Shown: positions 1 through 6,870 of the stretch, piece after piece
How the letters are laid out: each line of letters starts with the position of its first letter
Numbering within the stretch: the stretch's first letter is position 1
IMG/VR virus record: IMGVR_UViG_3300024966_000001
Span: 1 to 64,000 of that record
DNA: 64,000 nucleotides
From: a virus
Reading direction: 5' to 3' (one strand)
Notes under the pieces: generated by a model
Databases searched by the model: none
What the model was told of the DNA's origin: nothing
Seen by the model: only the letters and a program-made list of their open reading frames with translations
Made by a program: the position numbers and the translations under genes

Positions 1-419
1 GCATCGACAACCAGAAAACCGCCTTTAGGGTCGATATAAGCGTAAGTCTTGTTCGAGAAGGTGAAGGCTCTGGGCAGCAATTCAAAGATCAGCTCATCCT
101 TGATTGCAGTGCGTTCTTTTTTGGATAGCTTACGTCCTTGTTGTTCTTCCTTTTCGTCAATTTCTTTTTGAACCATTTCGTTGACGACAGAAGAGGGGAG
201 AACGCGTTCTTCTTTCTTACTGCACAGCATCATAAAGCCGTTTGATGCGTGTACCAGCTGTTCGGATGATTTGCCCAGCGGAGAAGTCCAGCCTAAACTA
301 AATTCTTCATGACTTCCGCAGGGGCGGAAAGCCATTTGTCCCAGTTTTTCCTCCAGCTCTGCCGGAGTCAGCGCGAAGCCTTCCGTCAGCCTGAATATTG
401 CTAAGTTTTTAAACCACAT
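1..419 (-). CDS. rdgC: RdgC, recombination-associated protein (N-terminal part)
   Basis: This is the first 139 residues of RdgC; the rest lies beyond the window edge. The protein starts MWFKNLAIFRL and has the AFRPCGS and LLPRAFTF blocks seen at the same spacing in E. coli RdgC. RdgC is a ring-shaped, non-specific dsDNA-binding protein that restrains RecA, and phages often carry a copy. AGGA stands five bases before the ATG. It is the last gene of the minus-strand terB operon, behind a likely terminator, and may also have its own promoter. Identity is confident; whether it belongs to the phage or the host cannot be decided from this fragment. Confidence 0.9.
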   Translation of the reverse strand, partial: MWFKNLAIFRLTEGFALTPAELEEKLGQMAFRPCGSHEEFSLGWTSPLGKSSEQLVHASNGFMMLCSKKEERVLPSSVVNEMVQKEIDEKEEQQGRKLSKKERTAIKDELIFELLPRAFTFSNKTYAYIDPKGGFLVVD

Positions 420-470
420 ATTGATTCCTTTGTTGTCGAGTTTTTTAAAGCATCTATTTCAAAATGCTTT

Positions 471-517
471 AAAAAAAGCCCCGGAGGTGCGCTGATCAAG
501 ATAGAAGCGTCCGGGTG
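471..517 (-). terminator. Probable terminator between the 24-aa ORF and rdgC
   Basis: On the minus strand CCCGGA (512-517 side) pairs with TCCGGG, followed by GC and a run of seven T. It overlaps a perfect 13-bp inverted repeat, TTTTTTAAAGCAT at 441-453 against ATGCTTTAAAAAA at 464-476, which could form a second hairpin. It would end or attenuate the terB transcript before rdgC. Confidence 0.5.
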
Positions 518-522
518 AGTAG

Positions 523-597
523 TTACTTTTTAAATTTGAAATATAAAACCAATCCGACAACAGCGATTAGCGCAATAGCATCAAGAAACAAACACAT
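523..597 (-). CDS. 24-aa single-membrane-segment peptide
   Basis: A 24-codon ORF, MCLFLDAIALIAVVGLVLYF then KFKK. Its ATG overlaps the TAA of the TerB-like gene as TAATG, so translation is probably coupled. The sequence is one hydrophobic helix with a positively charged tail, as in many small phage membrane peptides. No family is recognised. The perfect overlap with the upstream stop is the main support for it being real. Confidence 0.5.
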   Translation of the reverse strand: MCLFLDAIALIAVVGLVLYFKFKK

Positions 598-1031
598 TAC
601 GCCGCGGCCTCAATGCCGTAGTCTTTAAGGTTCAAACCGAGACGCCGGCCAATTTCAATCAGCACGTCCAGTTCTTTTGGCTCAATTTCGCCGTCAGCTT
701 CGGCGATTGAAATGGCAGTTACAAAAACTTCTTCAGCATCGCCAGCGTTTTCAGCGATGTCTTCAATTTCCTTGAGCATCTTGATTTTGCCCATGCGGAA
801 ATCTGTTTCAACGGTTGCCGAATACTTACTGACAAGGCGCTGTATTTCAGTTTTTTTGAATGACGACAAGCTGTCATTGTTCGAAAGCATCTTTTCCAGC
901 TTCTCACTTTCCTTTTTTTCGATTTCGCCATCAGCGGCGGCGACCAGTACACTTGCCGCCACAATGGCTTCGAAAACATTTTGCTTGGCTATCGACTTTG
1001 CCGACTTACCAAGTTTGCTAAAAAATCCCAT
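597..1031 (-). CDS. TerB-like tellurite resistance domain protein
   Basis: A 144-residue helical protein with the two TerB signatures: an acidic AAADGEIEKKE block near residues 31-41 and a second IAEADGEIEPKE near 108-119. These form the paired metal-binding helices of TerB folds. TerB-like proteins act in Ter stress and membrane-associated complexes, and isolated copies occur in phages, where their role is unknown. GGAG lies seven bases before the ATG. It is followed by the coupled 24-aa ORF and then rdgC. The family call is firm; the function in this phage is open. Confidence 0.8.
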   Translation of the reverse strand: MGFFSKLGKSAKSIAKQNVFEAIVAASVLVAAADGEIEKKESEKLEKMLSNNDSLSSFKKTEIQRLVSKYSATVETDFRMGKIKMLKEIEDIAENAGDAEEVFVTAISIAEADGEIEPKELDVLIEIGRRLGLNLKDYGIEAAA

Positions 1032-1083
1032 AAATCACTCCAGGTTAAAGTTAATCTTTGTAAAACGCCCGACTTGGACGCTT

Positions 1084-1116
1084 TAAAAAGACCCGGCATA
1101 ATAGAATCGCCGGGTT
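1084..1116 (-). terminator. Intrinsic terminator upstream of the TerB gene (minus strand)
   Basis: On the minus strand AACCCGGC pairs with GCCGGGT, followed by CTTTTT. It stands between the boxA at 1555-1568 and the TerB start, so it could act as a leader terminator that an antitermination complex overrides. Confidence 0.55.
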
Positions 1117-1640
1117 AAGGTTATGACTGATACTGACTACGCCCGTCTTTTTTCGGTGCAAGCGGACACCGGTCATAGTTTCATCTTCAGGATTTGCATA
1201 AGTGACACACACATTTGCTGAATAGCCACTCTATGAATGGATATTCAGCAAGCGACTCTTTAAATCGCTTGCTAACGTGCTTCTGGTTTTAAGCAGATAA
1301 CCACATGCATCTTGTTATGCAGTCACCGTTGTTCTTTGCAATATTTCCAATAAATGTCGTGCTGTTTTATTGTTTACACAATCGATTTTTTATCTTGGTA
1401 TTACAGGTACTTTTCGGATTTTGTAGTTCGTTGTTATGGTGTTCGCCATAACCCCACACGTACCCATCCAGCTTGGTATATTTTCAAGATTGAGCGACTA
1501 TCTAACGCAACAAGTGCGCAGTCTCGCTCTGCCAGTGGATCGGGATTTACCAGTTTGTTAAAGAGCATGGCATTGCTGCCCGGTTCGGTGACTCCGTGTC
1601 GTCGATCTGTTTTTTTAAAGAACCCTATTACTAAGGATCT
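1117..1640. other. Non-coding leader region, about 520 bases
   Basis: No ORF here has a credible ribosome site or recognisable product. A plus-strand open frame of 96 codons (1354-1644) looks like chance. On the minus strand the stretch carries a boxA (1555-1568) upstream of the terB terminator, so it is best read as the untranslated leader of the terB/rdgC operon. Confidence 0.4.
1555..1568 (-). promoter_or_regulatory. boxA-like antitermination site
   Basis: The minus strand reads ATGCTCTTTAACAA, matching the rRNA-leader boxA (TGCTCTTTAACA) that binds NusB-NusE. It lies about 440 bases upstream of a terminator that precedes the TerB gene on the same strand. No boxB hairpin was recognised next to it. 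Confidence 0.55.
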
Positions 1641-1665
1641 TTAAAAAACCCACTCCGAAGAGTGG
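1641..1665 (-). terminator. Terminator of the 55-aa gene
   Basis: On the minus strand CCACTC-TTCG-GAGTGG, a UUCG-capped six-pair hairpin, is followed by G and six T. It stands 29 bases past the stop of the minus-strand 55-aa gene, so it closes a single-gene transcript. Confidence 0.8.
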
Positions 1666-1676
1666 TAGCGTTTCAG

Positions 1677-1891
1677 AGGTAGCTGAAATATTTTTAAGCG
1701 CTTACAAAAGATTCGTAGCCGCCTTGAGTTCTGACTGCGTACACACCCCATCCATCCGAGATCTTTTCAAAAGCGATTCTTCTGGCGTGTCCCATGTCCC
1801 ATGCTTCGATTGATAATGAAGATTCTTGTCCGCCTTGTAGCATTAAAAAATAAGTGTTCATGGTCTTAATCCTAGGTAGCTGAAATATTTT
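1677..1891. repeat. Perfect 18-bp direct repeat flanking the 55-aa gene
   Basis: AGGTAGCTGAAATATTTT occurs at 1677-1694 and again at 1874-1891, on either side of the small gene. The first copy reaches the stop codon and the second lies just upstream of the ribosome site. It may mark an insertion or duplication boundary of this one-gene cassette. Confidence 0.7.
1694..1861 (-). CDS. 55-aa small protein under CI-type operators
   Basis: A 55-codon ORF beginning MNTYFLMLQGG and containing GWGVYAVRTQGGYES. It has AGGA eight bases before the ATG, a promoter (-35 TTGACT 1941-1946, -10 TAAACT 1919-1924, 16-bp spacer) and its own terminator at 1641-1665. One palindromic operator covers the promoter spacer and a second lies just upstream, so it should be silent in the lysogen and turned on when CI is cleaved. 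The product is not recognised. Its tidy transcription unit makes it a real gene despite its size. Confidence 0.7.
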   Translation of the reverse strand: MNTYFLMLQGGQESSLSIEAWDMGHARRIAFEKISDGWGVYAVRTQGGYESFVSA

Positions 1892-1918
1892 GGAGCGGTG
1901 ATTTGTTTCGATGGCTAA

Positions 1919-1972
1919 AGTTTAGCAAAACGCTAAATTAAGTCAAATTAAATTTATAGCAAAATGCTAAAT
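1919..1972 (-). promoter_or_regulatory. CI-type operators and promoter of the 55-aa gene
   Basis: Two near-palindromic 17-mers, TTTAGCAAAACGCTAAA (1921-1937) and TATAGCAAAATGCTAAA (1955-1971), match the operators between cI and cro. Their centres are 34 bp apart, the same distance as between two of the cI/cro operators. The first overlaps the minus-strand promoter TTGACT-N16-TAAACT. Confidence 0.75.
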
Positions 1973-2091
1973 AATAGGTAAATATGCATATCTTGAATTT
2001 AATGTTTTGAAAAATAACGGCTATTTATTTTGAAATAAAACATAGAAGGGCGGCAATCGTTGCCGAAGAGCGCAGAATTTAAAATTTCAGG

Positions 2092-2126
2092 CAATAAAAA
2101 ACCCGCTCATGGCGGGTTGGTTTTTT
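2092..2126 (-). terminator. Terminator closing the cI operon
   Basis: CCCGC-CATGA-GCGGG on the minus strand is followed by TTTTTTATT. A short T run also follows on the plus side, so it may work both ways. It stands downstream of the minus-strand genes 3872-2221. Confidence 0.8.
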
Positions 2127-2220
2127 CATCTATAGGGAAAATCGGCTTAAGCCTGCCTTTCGGCATCGATATAATTCAGCAGCATCGATACCCACCATTA
2201 TCATAATGAAATTATTAAAG

Positions 2221-2676
2221 CTAATTATGTGTTCCAGGCTTCCATCCTGTCATGACGTTTTTCTTGCAATGGTCACAGACAAGGCGCGTGCCATTAAGAG
2301 CAAGTTGCAAAAGAACCATTCTTTTATTGCGGGCGCATTCTGTGCAAATATAGGTAGGGTGATTTTCAGCTTCATGCTCAGGCTTAATTTTATAAACGAG
2401 CATTCCAGATTTGAGTTTGTGAAGAGCATAACGCGATATTTCTCTATCAAATTTTTCCTCGCTGGAGTTTTTTTCTCGCATCTCGGCTATTTGTTGCTTG
2501 AGAAGCACATTCTCGGTCTCAAGATCAGACAGTAATTTCTGGGCTAAATTTAATTTTGAATATACATCAGAAACAGCAACGTTTAATTCGTTATATTTTA
2601 AAAGCTCTTTATTGGCCTTAATAATGTCATGCGCAGTTTTTGCGGCCTGAATTGCAGCATTTATTTCTGTAAACAT
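2221..2676 (-). CDS. Coiled-coil and zinc-ribbon phage protein
   Basis: A 151-residue protein. Residues about 1-90 are strongly helical and coiled-coil-like. The C-terminal third has a two-knuckle zinc ribbon, CTEC near 112-115 and CDHC near 134-137. It lies in the cI operon and is the last gene before the terminator at 2092-2126. No Shine-Dalgarno site is visible; instead a 40-base leader, almost identical to that of the next gene upstream, starts with CAGCTACGGCG. No family is recognised, and a DNA- or RNA-binding accessory role in lysogeny is only a guess. Confidence 0.7.
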   Translation of the reverse strand: MFTEINAAIQAAKTAHDIIKANKELLKYNELNVAVSDVYSKLNLAQKLLSDLETENVLLKQQIAEMREKNSSEEKFDREISRYALHKLKSGMLVYKIKPEHEAENHPTYICTECARNKRMVLLQLALNGTRLVCDHCKKNVMTGWKPGTHN

Positions 2677-3068
2677 GTTTAGTTGTTAATGTAGGTAATT
2701 ACTTCCGCCGTAGCTGAATGGATATTTTTTATTATGAATAATAGAGACGCTGAAAAAAAACTTATTGCTTTGAGTGGTGCCAGGATTCGACTTTGGTTAA
2801 GTAATCGCGAAGAAAAGTATGAGCAATTACAGAATCAGTTATTTCCTGATCATAAAATTGCTCAAAGTACATCAAATCTCGATCCGCCGAATGTAAGCGC
2901 TCGAAAGTCTTAATGACCTCTTTCAATTTATCAGAATGCGCAAATAACGCAGCTATAAGATGTTGGTGCGCTTCAAGCATTGCTTGCATTCGTCCAACTT
3001 GAACCTTTAAATCCTCAATCTCAGTCATAGTTAATTTTATTAGTAAGTAATTGCTTACGCCGTAGCTG
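2677..3068 (-). repeat. Two matching 40-base gene leaders (2677-2716 and 3029-3068)
   Basis: Both minus-strand leaders run from CAGCTACGGCG to the start codon in exactly 40 bases and keep the pattern CAGCTACGGCG-n-AAG-n-AATTAC-n-TAC. Neither has a clear ribosome site, so the shared leader may control translation or result from a duplication. Confidence 0.6.
2762..3028 (-). CDS. Small helical phage protein
   Basis: An 88-residue, almost wholly helical protein (MTEIEDLKVQVGRMQAML...) with heptad-like spacing over residues 1-45. It is encoded between cI and the zinc-ribbon gene and read from the shared 40-base leader described for this region. No family is recognised. Being in the cI operon suggests expression in the lysogen. 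Confidence 0.6.
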   Translation of the reverse strand: MTEIEDLKVQVGRMQAMLEAHQHLIAALFAHSDKLKEVIKTFERLHSADRDLMYFEQFYDQEITDSVIAHTFLRDYLTKVESWHHSKQ

Positions 3069-3101
3069 ATTCGACAAATTCAATAAAATAACACTTAAAT
3101 T

Positions 3102-3872
3102 TCAAGCATATCTACGTTTTGGTAATGTCGACCACCAGAATACCCAGCCTATTACCTTTACGCTTTTTGCCTCTTCAAAAGATAGTGTTTCATCAGGCCA
3201 CTCATCTCTGTTTTCACTTCTCAAGCGTAAAGCTCCGCCGGGCATTTTGTATAAGTACTTAACCCTTAATGAGCCATCGTGATCAATAGCGTACATTTCG
3301 CCATCAATAATATTAGTTGTTCCTTTGTCGATCCCTATGGCAGTGCCGTTGTGTAATTTTGGTTCCATGCTGTTTCCAGAAATAGTTGCACACGCGGCAT
3401 TGCACTCAAGAACAGCCTGGTTCTTAAGCGTTGACTTCGCAAATCTTAATTTCATCCCACAATTTTCTATAACTTCGTGGCGACTTGATCCGGCAGCCAA
3501 CTCAACTTCTCTAAAATATGGCAGCGCCACTTCATCGTCTCTCAGCGGCGTGCTGCCATCCCATAATTCTAATTCACCGAGCACATAATTAGGGGTAGGG
3601 CTTGGTAGTTCTATTCGAGTTGTCGTGCTATCGATGTAGTCAGCCAAGTCTTCGTGCATTACATCCATCCATCCAATATCTTTACCGACAGCCTGTTCTA
3701 TTTTTCGTGCCAGCGCTAAGCCAATATTCCTTTTGCTTTTCTCGCTAAAAATTTGGCTCATATATGAAGGGTCTGTGCCTATTTTTTCGGCAAACTTACC
3801 CTTATCAAGCCCAGATTCTTTTCTAAGGATCTCGTAATTTATTTTTCTGATTTCGTTAATTGTCAGTTCCAT
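3102..3872 (-). CDS. CI-type repressor, XRE HTH plus S24 LexA-like peptidase
   Basis: A 256-residue prophage repressor. Residues about 14-70 form an XRE helix-turn-helix (KFAEKIGTDPSYMSQIF). Residues about 115-245 are an S24 self-cleavage domain with the scissile AG at 127-128, the nucleophile Ser168 in GNSM and the general base Lys205 in RVKYL. It should bind the TTAGCA...GCTAAA operators on both sides of its gene, shut off cro and the 55-aa gene, and be destroyed during SOS through RecA. It diverges from cro across a 95-bp control region. Confidence 0.92.
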   Translation of the reverse strand: MELTINEIRKINYEILRKESGLDKGKFAEKIGTDPSYMSQIFSEKSKRNIGLALARKIEQAVGKDIGWMDVMHEDLADYIDSTTTRIELPSPTPNYVLGELELWDGSTPLRDDEVALPYFREVELAAGSSRHEVIENCGMKLRFAKSTLKNQAVLECNAACATISGNSMEPKLHNGTAIGIDKGTTNIIDGEMYAIDHDGSLRVKYLYKMPGGALRLRSENRDEWPDETLSFEEAKSVKVIGWVFWWSTLPKRRYA

Positions 3873-3891
3873 TTTTTTTATTTAAACAGTA

Positions 3892-3967
3892 ATTAGCAAA
3901 TTGATAAATGTACATAACGCTAAAATTAATCTTGAATAAAAATTAGCATTACGCTAAAGTTACAAAC
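3892..3967. promoter_or_regulatory. cI/cro operator region with PR-like promoter
   Basis: There are three operator-like 17-mers, at 3892-3908, about 3908-3924 (one good half, GCTAAA) and 3942-3958 (ATTAGCATTACGCTAAA). A plus-strand promoter, TTGAAT 3932-3937, 17-bp spacer, TAAAGT 3955-3960, overlaps the last site. Its predicted start falls at about 3967, on the cro ATG. Confidence 0.75.
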
Positions 3968-4171
3968 ATGGATATGAAAACTTTTGTCAAAACGACACCG
4001 AAGCCAGAAAGAGAGCGAATCGCCGAGATCGCAGGGACAACCGATGCGTATTTACAGCAATTAGCTGGTGGGCATCGAAAACCCAGTGCATTACTGGCTA
4101 AGCGCCTTGAAAAAGCTTCGGATAAAAAACTTACTCGAGCCGAATTACTTCCTGAAGAGTTCGGAGAATAA
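3968..4171 (+). CDS. Cro/YdaS-like antirepressor
   Basis: A 67-residue HTH protein of the YdaS/Cro type. The core ERIAEIAGTTDAYLQQLAGG and HRKPSALLAKRLEKAS fits the helix-turn-helix of YdaS family members. Transcribed divergently from cI, it should drive the lytic choice by binding the shared operators. There is no Shine-Dalgarno site and the predicted transcription start is at the ATG, so it is probably translated from a leaderless mRNA. A second in-frame ATG two codons later is possible. Confidence 0.82.
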   Translation: MDMKTFVKTTPKPERERIAEIAGTTDAYLQQLAGGHRKPSALLAKRLEKASDKKLTRAELLPEEFGE

Positions 4172-4194
4172 ACAATCACACCCCGGTCCGAACA

Positions 4195-4530
4195 ATGAAC
4201 AATATTTCACGCGAAAAACCAATTGATTACGAAAAATTGAGCGAAGGACTCTGTGAAGCCCGTAATAGCTCTCTTGAGATGTTTTCTCGCTCAATTCGCG
4301 ACCAATTCAACAAAAAAGGAAAAGCCATGCCTAGCCCAAATATGTCAAACACGAAGAAAGACCACGTTGGCTTGATATACCAGCATGTTGCTAGCCACGT
4401 TATGACACATAGCTGCGTCCATATAGATGAAAAGGGCGCTAGCACCATGCTAATTCCATCGGCAGATGAAATTGCTGAGAAATTATGCTCAGCATTTGAA
4501 AAGCTCAACGACCGCGTAAAAGAGTGGTGA
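4195..4530 (+). CDS. Hypothetical early protein
   Basis: A 111-residue protein directly after cro, so one of the first lytic genes. It opens MNNISREKPIDYEKL and has a Ser/Cys/His-rich middle (HVASHVMTHSCVHIDEKGAS). No domain is recognised. Its last 26 bases overlap the end of the convergent minus-strand zinc-ribbon ORF. The position is typical of CII/YdaT-type regulators, but no HTH is visible. Confidence 0.6.
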   Translation: MNNISREKPIDYEKLSEGLCEARNSSLEMFSRSIRDQFNKKGKAMPSPNMSNTKKDHVGLIYQHVASHVMTHSCVHIDEKGASTMLIPSADEIAEKLCSAFEKLNDRVKEW

Positions 4531-4702
4531 GATCTTTGATTTCTCTGGTAAGTGCCATAACGATTCCTTTTTTTGATGCTAATGGGTCTTCCTGAATGGA
4601 TATGGCTTTTAAACATAGCGGGCAAGAGTACGCGGCGAGTTTTATTTTCTCTGCTACTGATTGGAAAGCTTTTCCGCAATGAGGACAATTTATGTTTTCC
4701 AT
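4505..4702 (-). CDS. Zinc-ribbon protein, 65 aa
   Basis: A short protein with two CPxC knuckles, CPHC (residues 6-9) and CPLC (27-30), followed by a helical tail. The pair should bind one zinc. The start at 4702 is chosen because AGGGG lies seven bases upstream; an upstream in-frame ATG at 4828 has no such site. It is convergent with, and slightly overlaps, the gene after cro. Function unknown. Confidence 0.6.
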   Translation of the reverse strand: MENINCPHCGKAFQSVAEKIKLAAYSCPLCLKAISIQEDPLASKKGIVMALTREIKDLTTLLRGR

Positions 4703-4859
4703 GGTTTTACCCCTGTGTTGGTTGATAAATGTGAGAGTTTTAATTCTAACATTGGGGGTAATTTTTAAAGTAAAAAATGGAGGGTACATAACCCCCATTA
4801 TGAATCGTGCGCCTAATTTTAGAGGCACCCGGCGGGCAATAGAATCCGCATAACTACTT

Positions 4860-5368
4860 AGGCCGGTAGCTTAACCGGTAAAAGCACCCCGCTCATAACG
4901 GGGAGCTTATTTGCAACAAAAATAAATATGAAGCACTGTAATCGCTGCGACACAACTTTATCTAAAGATAGTTTTGGAAAGAATATATCTAACAGTGACG
5001 GACTCCAATCGCAATGCAAGCAATGCAGAAAACATGTAAATAATGAGCAATATGCTAATAATCCTAATCGCAGAGCAAACATAAGAAGAAACCAAGATAA
5101 ATTTTATAAAGAATCAAGAGATTACGTTAATAGCATTAAGGATGTTAGTTCATGTGCTGTATGTGGAGAAAATGCTAATTGCGCATTGGATTTTCATCAT
5201 TTTGATAATAATAAAGAATTTGGAGTTTCTGAGAATATAGGTAGATTCAGTTTAACCAGGTTAAAAGTAGAAATATCAAAATGCATAATTCTGTGCGCAA
5301 ATTGCCATAGGAAAGTACATGCAAGATTACTGATTTTATAGTCGGTTCGACACCGACACGGCCTACCA
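4860..5368 (+). tRNA. tRNA with anticodon CAU, interrupted in its variable region by an HNH gene
   Basis: The two halves make a full cloverleaf. Acceptor 4860-4866 pairs with 5358-5364 in six of seven pairs (position 7-66 is G-A). The D arm is GCTT/AAGC, the anticodon stem CCCCG/CGGGG has loop CTCATAA (anticodon CAT 4894-4896), and the T arm is GTCGG-TTCGACA-CCGAC at 5341-5357. A73 and an encoded CCA (5366-5368) follow. About 432 bases (4909-5340) separate position 48 from position 49. The anticodon allows Met or, with lysidine, Ile2. The gene is inactive unless the insert is removed or the halves assemble in trans. Confidence 0.8.
4928..5341 (+). CDS. HNH homing-type endonuclease inserted in a tRNA gene
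   Basis: A 137-residue protein with an N-terminal zinc knuckle pair (CNRCD near 4-8, CKQC near 30-33) and a C-terminal HNH nuclease: CAVC, the DFHHFD catalytic histidines near 91-96 and CANCHRKVH near the end. Such H-N-H proteins cut DNA at homing sites and carry their genes into uninterrupted alleles. The stop codon TAG ends on the first base of the tRNA T stem. Only about 19 bases of the insert lie outside the ORF. It is visibly richer in A and T than its neighbours, a sign of recent arrival. Confidence 0.85.
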   Translation: MKHCNRCDTTLSKDSFGKNISNSDGLQSQCKQCRKHVNNEQYANNPNRRANIRRNQDKFYKESRDYVNSIKDVSSCAVCGENANCALDFHHFDNNKEFGVSENIGRFSLTRLKVEISKCIILCANCHRKVHARLLIL

Positions 5369-5427
5369 GATCACCCGATTGCACAGCGGGTTAATACTGC
5401 GCAGCTTGTTTTACTTTCCTGGGTTTT

Positions 5428-5455
5428 GCCCCGAGCAATCGGCGGGGCTTTTTTT
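5428..5455 (+). terminator. Terminator after the tRNA
   Basis: GCCCCG (5428-5433) pairs with CGGGGC (5443-5448), followed by seven T. It ends the transcript carrying the tRNA/HNH unit and separates it from the downstream YdaT-like gene. Confidence 0.85.
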
Positions 5456-5491
5456 AGACGGATTAATTTTAACAAAAAAGAGGAAGAATCT

Positions 5492-6133
5492 ATGCGAGAT
5501 CAGCCGCAGTCAGGTCAAGTTTATTCATTGACTCAGGTTATTAGGGGGCATTTGCAGAAACTGCAACATGATACTGGCATCACGATAAGTGCCTTTGTTA
5601 GTAATGTGCGTAAACATTACGAAGACACCTATTTGCTTAATTCCCAATCCATCGAATGGAGTCAATTTTCTGACCCCTACATTCGCATGACGCGTGATGC
5701 CGAAAAGTTTAACCGCTGGCTCGGTGACGACATGCTTAAGCAGCTGCCGATTGATTTGCTTGAATCAATTGTCGCCGCTTTCCCGCCCGATCGCCGGTTT
5801 CGGCTTCAAATAGAACTGTCCGGTAGGCAGGGCATGATGGCTATCCCAATGCCGACCGGAAACCCGTATGAAGACTGTGTTTTTCTTGGAAAAATCGCAA
5901 AGCAAACCGGGGAAGCCATTATTGCCATTTCCCCGTTGCTTGAGGACGGCGCCATTGATAGCCGTGATAAAGCCAAAGCGCCGTCTGCGATTGCTGAACT
6001 TGATGAGGCTATTGCCGTGATGTTTGCAATGAAGGCCATTATCGAAAGGAAAGCGCTTGGGAAGCCATCGTTTGTCATCATGGGAGTCGACCTCATGACT
6101 CCACCAAAAGCGGACCCAACAAAAATCGATTAA
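5492..6133 (+). CDS. YdaT/CII-like phage regulator
   Basis: A 213-residue protein from the ATG at 5492, chosen because AGAGGAAG lies just upstream. The middle block, FNRWLGDDMLKQLPID followed by FPPDRRFRLQIELSGRQG, resembles the YdaT family of Rac and similar prophages (W-L-K/G then L-P then R-x-R-L). Those proteins stand at the CII position and may act as regulators or as growth-inhibiting toxins. Here it also follows cro in the early region. The resemblance is by eye and moderate. Confidence 0.5.
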   Translation: MRDQPQSGQVYSLTQVIRGHLQKLQHDTGITISAFVSNVRKHYEDTYLLNSQSIEWSQFSDPYIRMTRDAEKFNRWLGDDMLKQLPIDLLESIVAAFPPDRRFRLQIELSGRQGMMAIPMPTGNPYEDCVFLGKIAKQTGEAIIAISPLLEDGAIDSRDKAKAPSAIAELDEAIAVMFAMKAIIERKALGKPSFVIMGVDLMTPPKADPTKID

Positions 6134-6147
6134 GGGTGTTGATCATC

Positions 6148-6564
6148 ATGCCAAATTCAAAAGTCGAGCAGTGGCTAATTGACAATCCTGATGTGTCTTT
6201 TAATTACGAAAATTTAGTTAAATTGATGAGGTCGAAAGGGAGTGTTGAGTGCGTTATAGAGATTAATGGAAGAAGCCAATTAGCCCGCGCTGAATACACA
6301 AAAACACCTTGGGTCACCACATTTAATATCGTGACAGATGAGGTGCAATTTACTCATTCGTCATTCAATCAATTCATTAATTTCTGCGAAGAAAGCAATG
6401 TCCTTTTCAGCAAGCAAGACTTTCTCGAAAGTACCAGAAAAATGCTCGAAATCGCGAAGAACGCTGCTCAATTTAAAGCTGTCTCGGTGCCGTTGAATAC
6501 GCCGCAGGATGTTGAGGCATTGCTGGCGTTGATGGATCGAGCAAATGCAGTTAGTCCGCTGTGA
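6148..6564 (+). CDS. Hypothetical early protein
   Basis: A 138-residue protein starting MPNSKVEQWLIDNPD, with AAGGG 11 bases upstream; a GTG at 6136 is an alternative start. The N-terminal part looks alpha/beta and the C-terminal part helical. No family is recognised. It overlaps the next gene by 20 bases, indicating an operon. Confidence 0.6.
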   Translation: MPNSKVEQWLIDNPDVSFNYENLVKLMRSKGSVECVIEINGRSQLARAEYTKTPWVTTFNIVTDEVQFTHSSFNQFINFCEESNVLFSKQDFLESTRKMLEIAKNAAQFKAVSVPLNTPQDVEALLALMDRANAVSPL

Positions 6565-6817
6565 TGACTGCACTCTTTTTATTCCAAACAACATTACTCC
6601 GACAGGACTTGGGGATTGCCGGGTATATCGGCACTATTTAGAAAAGGGCGTTAAGGGCGCTGATATGGACGCGCTACTAAGAAGGCTAGGTAACAAGCCT
6701 GATATTGTTTTACGTACTTATTACCCGCTGTTCTGGGCTACTACGTTGATAGATAGAAAGTGCGAAAAATATAAACAAATCAGTTATCCGGAATTACCGG
6801 ATAACTCAAACGATTAA
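6545..6817 (+). CDS. Small cysteine-containing early protein
   Basis: A 90-residue protein, MQLVRCDDCTLF..., with Cys6 and Cys9 plus Cys25 and a later Cys, enough for a zinc site. Similar short Cys-rich proteins are common in phage early regions next to replication genes. It overlaps the previous gene in another frame. Function unknown. Confidence 0.6.
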   Translation: MQLVRCDDCTLFIPNNITPTGLGDCRVYRHYLEKGVKGADMDALLRRLGNKPDIVLRTYYPLFWATTLIDRKCEKYKQISYPELPDNSND

Positions 6818-6870
6818 CAGTTCTCAGTTGCTCGAAATTTTAGAGTAACTGATTTGATTAACAGTTTTAA

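Noticed and set aside
1354-1644. 96-codon plus-strand ORF in the leader region
   Set aside because: No ribosome site, no recognisable sequence, and it crosses the boxA and terminator of minus-strand units.
4703-4828. Upstream start for the minus-strand zinc-ribbon protein
   Set aside because: The extra 42 residues have no ribosome site and do not look coding; the ATG at 4702 has AGGGG at the right distance.
4909-5340. Ordinary group I intron in the tRNA
   Set aside because: The insert is only about 432 bases, 414 of them coding; no P-Q-R-S core was recognised, and the place (variable region) is not the usual anticodon-loop site. Not formally excluded.
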